This document shows, in pieces, positions 35,615-47,300 of a stretch of 64,000 bases of DNA. Position 1 is the stretch's first letter; each line of letters opens with the position of its first letter. The position numbers and the translations under genes were made by a program. Under the pieces are notes generated by a model, which was not told where the DNA came from, ran no database searches, and saw nothing but the letters and a program-made list of their open reading frames with translations. This DNA is from Citrus sinensis (lineage: Eukaryota > Streptophyta > Magnoliopsida > Sapindales > Rutaceae). The stretch covers positions 2,108,001-2,172,000 of the forward strand of contig NC_068557.1 of the NCBI RefSeq assembly GCF_022201045.2, written 5' to 3'.

Positions 35615-35620
35615 CACGTG
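35615..35620. promoter_or_regulatory. G-box 2
   Basis: CACGTG within GGACACGTGTTC, an ACACGTGT context favoured by ABA-responsive bZIP factors. Confidence 0.5.
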
Positions 35621-35797
35621 TTCCCACCTTTCGGCAGTGCTGAACACGCTGTAGCTTCCGATTGGCTGAAGCCGTGGGGTCAGCTCCCCAACGATCAATT
35701 ACGCAGGCTACACTACTTTTTGAGTGGGACCCGCGTGAGAGTAGGAAAAAAAATCGACCAATCAGGTTGTACCACTGTTTCAAATGTTAGCCCTAGA

Positions 35798-35803
35798 CAC
35801 GTG
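35798..35803. promoter_or_regulatory. G-box 3
   Basis: CACGTG within AGACACGTGTTGG, 178 bases before the start codon. It is the third perfect G-box in 262 bases. Confidence 0.5.
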
Positions 35804-35872
35804 TTGGTTTTTCACCAAATGACCCTGTACTGCTTCTAAGATTATCGCCTGAATTATCTCGGGGGTAGAGAG

Positions 35873-35892
35873 AGTGTGTGTGTGTGTGTGTA
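35873..35892. repeat. GT microsatellite in the 5' leader
   Basis: About nine GT dinucleotides just upstream of the DUF7950-type gene, probably in its 5' UTR. Confidence 0.8.
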
Positions 35893-35975
35893 GTTTTTTC
35901 GTTTCCAAAAAAAAAGAAAAAAAGAAGAAAGTAAAAGAGGAGACAAGAGGGGTATCTCCGGCACCGGTTCATGAT

Positions 35976-36944
35976 ATGGACGGTGGTAAGGCTAAAGAAG
36001 GGTGGTGCATGCTAAGATACGCCGGTGGTGTGCAGAATAGTGATAACGAGATAATCAATCGTACAATGCTCAGATTCCGTCCGATTGCACCGAAACCCGT
36101 GTCAAGCGGCACCGTTTCAGGTAACTTGTTAGTTGATAGGTTTACTAGCAAAAGATCTAAGAGAAAGTACGTTCGGGTTCGCAAAAATAATGGGTACAAG
36201 AGAAAGAATAATAATAATAATAATATTAATAATGATCATGATGAAGAAGAAGAAGATGGATTAAACAAGAACGTTAACGTTGTTACGACGCTACAGTTGT
36301 TGCCTGAGAGACCTACTACGAAAGATCAAGAGTCGTTTTCTTGGTGCAATAATAATGTTAGCAAGAATGATCCTGATTTGATGATGGGTTCAAAAGTTGA
36401 CGATAATCGTCAGGATCTGAGGGCTGCTGCTGCTATCTGGCTAAACATGAAGGGGAAAGATTTGATGATCAACGGTGTTGGTGGGGGTGGGTTTGGTGTG
36501 TCAGATCAGACGGTGGTGGAAGTTCGTCGGAGGACGGTGGTGGAATCTTGGGTGACTGTGGAGAGCGTGACTGCAGACACATGCATGGATATATTAGGAC
36601 GTTGTTTGGACGTTGAGGGAGTGAAGACTGATCTTGATAAGGACACGTGTCCAGGGTTCATATCAGATGGTTTTAACCGGGTTCTGTGGGTTAACAAAGC
36701 TTACAAGAAGATGGCGGTGAATGGCGACGGCTGCTGGCCGGAGATAGAGATAATGGTTTGGTTGGTCCTTAAAGAGAAGTTGCCGAGTTTGGATTACTCG
36801 TTGTTTGCGAGTCAAGTGAGGCTGCAGTACACGTGGCAGAATGAGAAGTACTCGAAGATGGTACCGTGTGATGCGTTCAGAATGGACGGTGGAGGGTTTG
36901 CATGGAGACTCGACGTTGAAGCTGCCCTCAGTTTGGGCCGTTGA
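35976..36944 (+). CDS. DUF7950-type plant protein
   Basis: Intronless, 322 residues from ATG 35976 (MDGGKAKEGWCMLRYAGGVQ). Features: MLRFRPIAPKP near residue 30, a basic KRSKRKYVRVRK segment that could be a nuclear signal, an Asn/Asp/Glu-rich linker, and a conserved C-terminal domain with CPGFISDGFNRVLWVNKAYK and MVWLVLKEKLPSL. These match, from memory, plant proteins annotated DUF7950. The biochemical role is unknown. An out-of-frame ATG at 35971 overlaps the start by one base pattern (ATGATATGG) and opens a 14-codon frame to 36015, which may reduce translation. Three G-boxes upstream suggest ABA or stress regulation (inference). Confidence 0.75.
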   Translation: MDGGKAKEGWCMLRYAGGVQNSDNEIINRTMLRFRPIAPKPVSSGTVSGNLLVDRFTSKRSKRKYVRVRKNNGYKRKNNNNNNINNDHDEEEEDGLNKNVNVVTTLQLLPERPTTKDQESFSWCNNNVSKNDPDLMMGSKVDDNRQDLRAAAAIWLNMKGKDLMINGVGGGGFGVSDQTVVEVRRRTVVESWVTVESVTADTCMDILGRCLDVEGVKTDLDKDTCPGFISDGFNRVLWVNKAYKKMAVNGDGCWPEIEIMVWLVLKEKLPSLDYSLFASQVRLQYTWQNEKYSKMVPCDAFRMDGGGFAWRLDVEAALSLGR

Positions 36945-39900
36945 TATAAGAAAATCAGAAAAAAAACTTCATCAAATGAAGTTTCAAATCAACGAGTAAA
37001 ATAATCAGGTAACATGAGAATATATATTTTGCCAATTGTATATGTATATACTGAACTATGTGGTTAAATTATAATATATGGGTAGATAGCAAAACACTAC
37101 ACGGTAAAAATAGTCGTGGCTTAAGGAGGAATAGGATCCTCTAAAAGTCTAAATATTTCTAAAGAAGTGTGCTAGGTTGGCAACATAGCATTAGCTATAT
37201 CTATTGAGTGGGAGGGGGCAAATGAAAGCGAAAACAAGAAACAAGAAACAAGAAGCGAAAACGAAAACGAAAACGAAAACACATAAAGCAACAAACCAGA
37301 ATGACAGCAAAGACAAGAAGGGACAGGTGGAGGGTCTTTTGATACTACACAACGCAGAACATAACTACTGCAAAAAAAAACTATGTAATGAATCAGCTTT
37401 AAATTTTATAATACATTCACTAGATTTCCCACCCAACATGTACTCTTTGTTTGATTAATAACACTGATGTGCTGTTTTGTGTTCTTTCTTGCCAGGTAAG
37501 ATAGGGGTGTTGGGAGTTGGGACACGTGTCCTTATCTTGCAGTTGGCTTGTTATATATGGTGGTATCTTATGCTTTCTAGAACAAAGTTGATGTTTATCT
37601 ATATTACTACTATATATATACATGTGTCTGTGTAAACTTGAATAACGTATGACACAAGCAAATGGTGTTTACTCGCTGTTTAATTAGGTGTAGAAGGTAA
37701 CATCTTTTCTTCAGTTAAATCACTACTAATTTGTAATTAACTATTTATTTAACCAATAAAAAGATGCTTTTCCTTCCAAAAAAATTCTTAAAACATCAAT
37801 ATGTAATCTATATACTATACAGAACAAGTCTAACATTCTTTCCTATGATATATACAAACACTCTAGCTAGTTCCAAAACTATCTAAATCTCATTGGTCTA
37901 AAACTTCCTTGCCTTTCTCTTACTGCACAATGACAAAACACTAGCTATATTCAAAACTATCTAAAACTCGTTGATATAAAACTTCCTTATGTTTCTCCTA
38001 CCGTACAATGTATATCTCCTATTCCTGAAATTAATATACTATGAAGTTTATGATATACAAAGTCTCTAAATCCTAATGCTTGGTGGACTTCTATCATCTA
38101 AAATTCATGTTGTCCTAATAAATGACCCTATTACCGTTTAAGTAGTGGTGATCGTTCTATTTAATAAAAGGTATCTAATTATATACTATTTAATAAAATA
38201 AAAATTTAGATAATTAGATAATAAAATCACATTCATAATAGTGGACCCAAACAGTTTCCTTATTCTCCTTTCATGTATACTAGTTCTCTTAATCTCTATG
38301 ATTGCTTGTGGCACAAGGTTTTTCCTCACGCACTATCCTTTACGTGCCTTCTTGTTTGTCCAAATCTCTATTGTGCTTCTTTTCTCATGCATTTTTCAAT
38401 TCACATGCTTAATAGCGAACCTTTAATTATCCTCAACACATTCCAATTGATGCAATACTCTTTTCTTATATTGTCGTTGTTTAATTACTTTCTTGTAGTA
38501 CATTAGAACTATAATTATTGGTCTTGGCACTAATCAAATATATATACACTAGTATACATTTGATGCTATTGTTGCTTTTATTAGAAGGAGAGCAAGAAAT
38601 AGATTAGGAAGTTGGTGGAGACAAAAAAGGACTACTTAGTGCTTGGAACATGAGACTTAGGCTTTGCATCATCTTCTGGTAAATCATTTGATCTAAAAAC
38701 TTTTTCTTATTACACATTAAGGACTAACATTAACATATATTAAACTTGGTTTGACAATCATCATCATATGAAACCATTTTGTCATCACGTAGCGAATTTG
38801 TAGATATTAAAGAACTCATGACATCTTAATATTTCATAGGTTCCATTAAAAAAAAAATTACACCTTTTCTTGAAAATCTGCCACCTGGCTAAGTATTTAT
38901 CACTTTTTCACTTCGTCTTTTAGGTTGAAGATTCAAGTCTACGTACACGATGAAGTGGACTTTCAATCAACTAGGGTAGAAACCTCTCTCTTTAGAGTAG
39001 ACTCATGAGCTACTTACGATTCAAGTGGGTATAGATGGACTTTAATATAATTAAGCAGGTCCTGGTAAATATTTTATGAGTACGTATCATAAAATAATTA
39101 AAAAAAGGGGTGCACCTTTCTTTGAAAATATGGGGCTGATCTGCAGATGGTTTTGATCTAGATGGTTATAGATGCATTTAATCTAAGGTAATTGCTAAGT
39201 TACAGCCGGCTGTAACTTACATCCAATTCAAAAACATACAAAAAGTAGTAACTAACAGTGAGCCCCGCATGATTTTTGTATGGACTGTAAGTTACACAAA
39301 TTGTAACCTAGATCAATTTAAAGTCTTTGACGGATAACTGTTAAACAATAAGAAAAAGCTGATTCTAGTTTTCCAGTGATATGCTGATTATCATATGGGA
39401 TTACACCTACTGACCTTCAAGTAGTCCAATCAAATCTTGCCAGCTAACAATTTGAAATCGGAAACTTTAGCCTTCTTTTAGTGACTTGATCTTGCAATAT
39501 GATCTATGTTGCTAGACTTACTGACAATGAAATTGTGTTGATATTTATCTCTGTGGTTATATGATTAGAATAATGTCGTTTTCATCAGTATTATAATTAT
39601 GTTTATTGTTTATAAAATTAATGTAAAACAATTTACGTCAAGCATAGCTATTACTTAAAATTACCACTTTTACGTCATGCATGCATGGCAACTGAGTTAA
39701 CAATTTCTTTTTTGTATGTAATTTTCAGAAATAATATGTTACAATATGGTATATTATATATCATATCAAAAAGTTTTGGACCACAACCACTAGGTTTTTT
39801 GAATGTTTTACCAAACTTCAGCACTGCATGTCTATATGTATGTATATAAAAATGAAAGGGTCAATAATGCCTCTAGTTGTGGCTCAGTCACTTTCTTACA

Positions 39901-42900
39901 AAAGGAAAAATCCTGACGTGCCAACTTTATCTGGAGATTTAACTCATGAGTCATGACTATTGAATTGCGAAGCTTTTTCATTAAAGAAACACTTGGAATT
40001 TTCTTTTTTTCCTTTGTTGGGCATATATCACGAAAGTCTTTTCAGCTTGTCTTATGTCCTGTTGTGGTATCTTTTATTATGATTGAATGGAATAGATATT
40101 TTGTATACATAAAATACAATGGAAAGTTATTTTGGGCTGCGTCCGATGTGTGAATTAATATTGATTGATTTATTTTTCCTAAATATATATTTTGGAGTAA
40201 TTCAACTTATTTTGAGTTAAAATATTCAGATTATATCATCACAAAGTTATTAATTTGTGAGGTTTGGATAGATTTTCAGTTGTAATAGTAAGTAGATTTG
40301 TGATGGTGTACTGAAAAAAATAGATGTCATATATTAGAAAAATATTTGTAGTGTAATTTGAACAAACATTGAATTGATAAGTACTTCTTTATGATAAAGT
40401 ACTCTCGGTTGTTCTATATACAAGTTCTTTTTGTTCAAATAGGCATGCTTTCACAGGCGCACCCACACACAAAAAGAAACCAGATAATTTGATTGATTTC
40501 AATGTTGATTAGGTGATAAAAATATTGTCATGTTCACTCTTATAAGTTAGATTGTGTATATATTAAAAAAAATTGTTCCTGTGACAGGTTCTTATTATTA
40601 ATTAAAGCAGTTTTTGAGCGAGATCTGGCAGGGGAAGGAGCAAAATGCTGATTAAGACGATGGACAAGTCTAGACAAAAAAGGAAAAAAAAAAGTGTATA
40701 TAAAATATAAATATATATAAAGCAAGCATTATTCGGCTGACTATAAATACCAGTAAGTGTATATATAATAATTAAGTATTGGTGATAAAGCCATTTCCGG
40801 TGGTGAGCAGCCAATCGATCGATGAAACCTTTGCAACTACAACAAGTGAAGACTTGATGGATTCAGGTTTTCTGATTGATGATCGATCAAAACTTCAACA
40901 AGTTTATTAGGTGTGGCTAATTTTGCAATAAATATATTGTTGTTAGCATGTCATTTTCCGAGAAGAATCTCTCGGAAATGAATAATTGTGCCACTTAATT
41001 AATTTCTGATAATAAATTTAGGATATGGCATATATTTAGTTTCTACCTGTCGGTGGTTGGTAATTTAATTTTCCGGGTCACTGTGTATGAGAAGAATTTA
41101 TTAGTCTCTCTAGATGTGATTTGTGGGTAAGCTTCAATTTGAATTCTGAAAATGTTTTAACAATGGGTGAAAATGATATTTTGATCCATTTTCGATGTCG
41201 GTTTTAATGTTTAGGTGTTGCGTGAGTAACAAGAAAAACATCGTAATCGTAATGTGAATCGATTTTTTCACATTAAATTTGATTATCTGAGGTCGCTGTC
41301 AATTAAATTAGTTGGTTCAATAGTTAAAAGGTCATATTTATTCTTAAACATTGTGTTTTTTTTCTTTCTTTTTTTTTTTTACTGCAAGTTTAACACTATA
41401 GGTGAAATAGGATATTGAAATTTTATTAAGAACCTAAGTGGTAAATAAAATATATTTGAGAGGGAATAAAGTGACATTCCTCTCCGAACGATATGGTGAA
41501 TTAGTTCAAAAGTAATTATTAACTTGCCTAATTAATAATTGCAAACATTTACTTAGGATATCTGAGGATTCCATATGAAGCAAAAGTATCAAATTATTTT
41601 ATTATAAGTTTTGTACAACGACACCTTAACTCGTGGCATAAGAACCTAATAAAGTGGAGGGCACCTGGTTGGCAGGGCACTTTGCTTGTTAATTGATATA
41701 TATTCCCGTCTTGTGGACAACAGGACCTACTGAAAATTATATGTTTAATTTTTATATTTTTGAAGAGCTTTTTGATTGGTTCAATTTTAAATCTTAAAAA
41801 GGTGTCCAATGGGCTGTGTTACGCGTGGTGCATTTTTTTTTTCTTTTGAATTATTATATCAAAATTTAATATTATCAGAAACAATATTTATCAAGACTAT
41901 ATAATAGCATAGTGTCGCAGACCGCTCAAAATTCCGTGGCAAAGAGGTAAAGTGCACAAACCAAGATGTGATAACTTGATTTTACAGAAAGTTTTATCTC
42001 CAATAATCTTTAGCACTTTCTCTTCACTTGTAAGTACTCACTAATTACAGAGTGGTAGAATGTGGATCCTCTAGGCCTTGTACAAAGAAATCAATAAAGC
42101 TTAGTAGATGTATAAATTTAATAGGCTCTCAGAAATCTCTAGATACGGAAAGTTCTAGGCTAACCTCAAATAGGCTTGGCACTCGTCATTTTATATTTTT
42201 ATTTTTTTAATTATGTTATATACAAGGTTGTTATTAATATTTTATCAGATATTATAATTGATATTTATAATAAGATTATATAACTGAAATCTTTTCATGG
42301 CGTTTACATTAATCATCAGAAGTACTTCTAAATTTTTTAAGTCCTCTCTAATATTTAAAGTATTTACTTCTCTCACATTTCGTAACAGAGAGATTGTCTT
42401 CATTTAATTATTTGATATTAAAAAATGATTGAAACTAACATTCATAATATTTTTATAGGGGTCCGAATCCTTACTCTCATCATTGTAATTGTAAAGACTC
42501 TTCGACTACATTAAAGGCCCATGGATTCTTGTCATTTTTTTCGGGCAACAAGCAAGCAAGCTAGTAAGCAACTCAAAGCAAACTCTCAAAACTCTCTTGT
42601 ACACATACTTGTGAAAAGAAAATGTTCTCTTTGGCTTAATTGCTCACTATTTTCTCTAATTTTTTTGCAAGCATCTTAGTTTAACTAGTTGAGAAGCTTA
42701 GAGCTTCCTAAGCAATTTTTAAACAAGAGTTATTAGAGTATCACACAAGTATGTTAGATGCAGAATACTAATCTTATGATAATAGCCTCGAAGCCTAGAC
42801 TAAGTATAGTTCGGAATCTATGTGACTACAATTAAGATGGAACACAGATAACTTGAAAATTTATGTAATTAAAACAAAATTTATTCTCATTTATTACGAA

Positions 42901-43086
42901 ATAAAGAAACAAGGAATTGTAATCTTTTTTTTTTCCGCCCCCCGACTTGTAGAAATTTGAACTCTAATGGGTTTTTAAAGTAATTAAACTAATTTTTGTA
43001 ATTTAATTAAACTAATTAAAGGAAAATTTTAGACTAAGTTCCAATGATAAAATGGTTTTTAAAGTTTTCCCCAATCCTGCTTTTTA
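36945..43086. other. Six-kb gene desert
   Basis: No convincing gene on either strand; open frames are short and AT-driven. Contents I can name: an A-rich minisatellite of GAAAAC units near 37224-37286 and a perfect palindrome at 39196-39219. No known miRNA or tRNA signature was noticed. The last hundreds of bases are the distal promoter of the second H3 gene. Confidence 0.5.
39196..39219. repeat. Perfect 24-bp palindrome
   Basis: The half-site TAAGTTACAGCC is followed directly by its exact inverse. A related GTAAGTTACA word lies about 75 bases further right. It may be the end of a degenerate foldback element. Confidence 0.7.
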
Positions 43087-43094
43087 GCGCCAAA
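43087..43094 (-). promoter_or_regulatory. E2F site upstream of H3.1 (second copy)
   Basis: GCGCCAAA on plus reads TTTGGCGC on minus, an exact E2F consensus (TTTSSCGC), 411 bases before the ATG. Confidence 0.6.
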
Positions 43095-43309
43095 AAAAGA
43101 AAATCCTAATGGTTACAAGAGCACAAGGATCGTGATCCGAGATCCTGCTCTCCAAGGACTCCGAACCGTCGATATTTAAAGTATTTTAAGCCAATCAAAC
43201 GATCAAAATTATGCCATTCATAAACCAATTCCATTGGTCACTTTCAATTTCACATGGATTGACAAATCAGCATACACTCTCGAAATATTCACCATTGATC
43301 ACTGTCAAA

Positions 43310-43322
43310 TCTACGGTCCAAA
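43310..43322 (+). promoter_or_regulatory. Motif shared by both H3.1 promoters
   Basis: TCTACGGTCCAAA occurs here and at 2651-2663 in the first H3 promoter, extended to AAATCTACGGTCCAAA in both. The surrounding DNA is otherwise diverged, suggesting conservation. The binding factor is unknown to me. Confidence 0.45.
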
Positions 43323-43391
43323 TGCACACATTCAAATCTCTCAAAGTAACACAAAATTTTCGAACTTCCCTCCTCCAAAAATAATTTTCCC

Positions 43392-43399
43392 TATAAGTA
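43392..43399 (+). promoter_or_regulatory. TATA box of H3.1 (second copy)
   Basis: TATAAGTA, 106 bases before the histone ATG. Confidence 0.5.
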
Positions 43400-43447
43400 C
43401 TGCCACTTCCTCACCTTTGTTCACAAATTTATCTTCAGCAACTCTAA

Positions 43448-43915
<468 letters not shown>

Positions 43916-44321
43916 TTGAGTTCTTATGATTGTAAATCTTTGGACTGTAATGTTGAATCTCGATTTTATTTGCTATCAATTGAAATGGAAAAAAAATGTT
44001 GCTCTGCTTAATCTCTTGTTTGGCTAATTTTTCGGTCCAATTTTGATTTCCGGTCCAAACCGGGTTCGTAACAATCCGCCTAGTTTATAATTCGCAATGT
44101 GCCCAAGCGTACGATAGCAGAAATGATTCTGGCGGGAGTAGTGAGCGGGTAAACTATCTGTTGTCACTCTAATGGAAAAATACTTAGTTTCTCGCGAATC
44201 TGTACCTGAAAACCCTAAACGATGCAATTCAAGGTTTAAAAAAAAAATATAACTCTTAAGAATATTTAACTGCAGTATCCATTATTCTTTAATTCAAAGT
44301 TTTATTTATTTATTTTTTTTA

Positions 44322-47300
44322 ATGAAAAGCAATCGTTGGAAGAGGAGTGTGGTTGAATTGAACGGCAGATTTGAGTCCAAGTACCGACATGACTTGTCTG
44401 CTTTGCTTATGCAGTCCTATTCTCAGGTGATCTAATTACTTTTGTCTTTTCATTAGTTTCGATTTTGGGTTTTAAGTCGTTTATTTATTTTTATTTTTAT
44501 GTTACGGAAAGATTGGGGCATTTCCCCATTTGTATCATGTTGATAGAGTGCTGTGTCCGACCCACGAAGGCATTGTCAATAGTCAGGTATTGCTTCTGTT
44601 TCCCATTTTTGTTTGGTTAATTGGCAGCCTTTTTCATTTTGCGCATGCAGTTGGGTTGAATTTTTAGATTTTACAGAGAAGTCGGGCTGGTGATGTTGCA
44701 ATGATTGATCACCGACGGTCATTTGGAAAGTGGGTATTGCCTTCTCTTTGTGTTGTCTTTTCTTGTTGTTGAGCTTTGAGTGTGATTAGATGATTAAAAT
44801 GTAGTGATTATGGTTATGTGTTTTTTTTTTTTTTTTGTGTACTCAGACCAGGCATCTCTGCACTGGACTTTGACTGCAAGGTGAAGTGTCAAATTTGTTG
44901 TCTGTAGAACTATAATTTCTGAAATTGACAACTTCCTGCTAAAAATGCCTGTGGCTGTCGTGTTTCGTGGTTGTTTGTAATGTGTTTATGTCTTTTTCAT
45001 TGGTATCTTTTTTATTTGGTTTTATATTGATATGGTTCTTCCATCACCTACAATTGGTCCATCAAAGGTTCTTTCGAGATATTATTACATTTTCAATAAT
45101 CTTGAAACAATGTTTAAAGATATCCTGTAATTCTTTATTTTAGAAGGAAAACAGTGTTTGAACTTATATGGTCAATTCCTTGGAACTTTCAGCCTTCCTT
45201 TTTTATTGAATGTGGACTTTGTTTGGAGAAACATTGTGGAATGTTACTTAATTTCTTTGAACTTTTAGCCTTATCTTTTTCTTTTAACTGGTTGTGCTGA
45301 CAAATACATTTTGGTTTTGGTCTTCGCTTTGAAGCTTGGCTTTTACTTTAGTTGTTGCAATATTTCTTCAGGGGATTTACTTGGTTTCTGCTACGAGATC
45401 TGGGTGCTTAACGGTGCATGACTTTGAATCTCTATATTACCAATGTAATGGAACTTTACCAGGTTAGTACCTTAACTCTTAACTTAGCAAAACTACGACT
45501 AGGAAAACTATATGGACTAGAACTAGAATAACTGTAACTGAGTCAAACTGCAGCAAGGAAGTTCTAAAGAAAGAAATATAGCTATTTCTAATAGAAAAGT
45601 AGCATTACTATGCACCCCACATCTCAAACTCTAGTTAGTGAAGGAGAAGCGAGCTCGAGTTTGGAGACCAATTGTATAGCTGACTCCATTTTCCTGTGAC
45701 TGAAGAGTAGAGTAGAAAGTTCTAGTAAAATGGTTTATCTAACACACGTTTTGAAATAAGTACAAATTTTATTCAGTTGGTGGATTCTATGCATCTCAGT
45801 ACTTGAGTGGTTCTAAATTTTCAGTATTACATTATTTCTATTCTAATTTTGTTTATTGTTTTGTTAGGAGTGGGCTTGAAGGAAGACCAGAGTAAACACT
45901 TACTGCACATTCCTTTGCCTCAACAACTTGATGCTGTTAGATGGAATCTGGCTAATCAAGATGAGGTTCAGCTTACATGTGTACTCGCTGTATATTTAGA
46001 TTATTATGCTGATTCATTTGTTTGAGCTGGGGATAATTATAGATAGATAATCATGTAGAAATTTACCAAATTTTTGTTCTAGAATGCAACATAAAAGTCT
46101 TCATTGCACTAAAATTTTTCTAATTAGTTCTCTCAGTCAGATAAAGTTTATATGTATATGTCTAAAAATTTATGGTTACTTGTGTTTATTCCAGTTCTAA
46201 CTATATTAAATTTGGTTATGCAATGTGCATTGTAGTTCAATTTTGTCATTCTTGTGTCAGGGTGAAAACTTGTTCTGTTTCTTTACCATTAATTATGCTA
46301 CTTAATATGTCATTTGCTTCTACTTTAGAAACCTTTTAAAATTTTCTGACGCATTTGCTTGTGGGATCACTAATTTGCGGTCCAAAATATGTCATTTGCT
46401 TCTACAATTTTGTCATTTTTAGAGATGTAGAAAACATAATTTCTTACCTGCTCAATCATTCTATTTGGAATATTTTTGTGTCAGGGTGAAAACTTGTTCT
46501 CTTTCTTTACCATTAATTATGCTACTAAATATGTCATTTACTTCTAGTTTAGAAATCTTTTAAAATTTTCTGACGCATTTGCTTGTGGGATCGCTAATTT
46601 GCTGTCCTTATTTAAAATAAGTTTTCATAGTGAATTTCTGATCTAAACATATTTTCATTTTATTCGTTTATTCAGGTTGCTTGTGCTTCTACAAGAAGTA
46701 ATGTAGTAAGCATCTATGACATTGGTTATATATCAGACGAACCAGTCGAAGTAAGTTGACTTTTCCATCTTCTTATCTGGCTTTACTAGTATATTGGAAG
46801 TAATAGTTAGTAGTTTTCTTCTACAAATCATTGCTAATGACCTCATTTTCCACTTGAATTTCTATAAACTCCCTCTCCAGCTTCCTTATCACTAATAGCA
46901 TATGCCTGTTCCTTAATAAAGAATGTTTCCAAAAAGTATTTGACAATAAACATTTTATTTTTCATTGAAAATTAAGTTGAGTTATTCTTCTAGAACATGG
47001 TCCTGAATTTTCAACTATCATGATGACAGGTTTTTTTATTTTTATTTTTTACCTTGATGTAGGTCTTAAAAACAAGACGTTCTGTCACTGTTGTTGGGTC
47101 TGATGTCCAGAAAGGTCTATCTGATCTTGCTTTTAGTGCAGTTAATACATCAAGGTACTAAAATGGTTGACCTTTGTTAGAAATACCAAATTCATTCAAT
47201 GAATGGACTACTCATTTAAGGTGCATATGATTGTATTTGTTAAATAAACTGTTGGCACCGAAGGTGGTACCTAGGTGGTAAATTTATACCAGAATGTACA

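Noticed and set aside
35874..35975. N-terminal extension of the DUF7950-type protein (Cys-Val repeats)
   Set aside because: It has no ATG and translates a GT microsatellite; the ATG at 35976 starts the conserved part.
38241..38506. Two overlapping hydrophobic open frames
   Set aside because: Short, in different frames, AT-rich, with no splice context or family resemblance; hydrophobicity follows from T-rich DNA.
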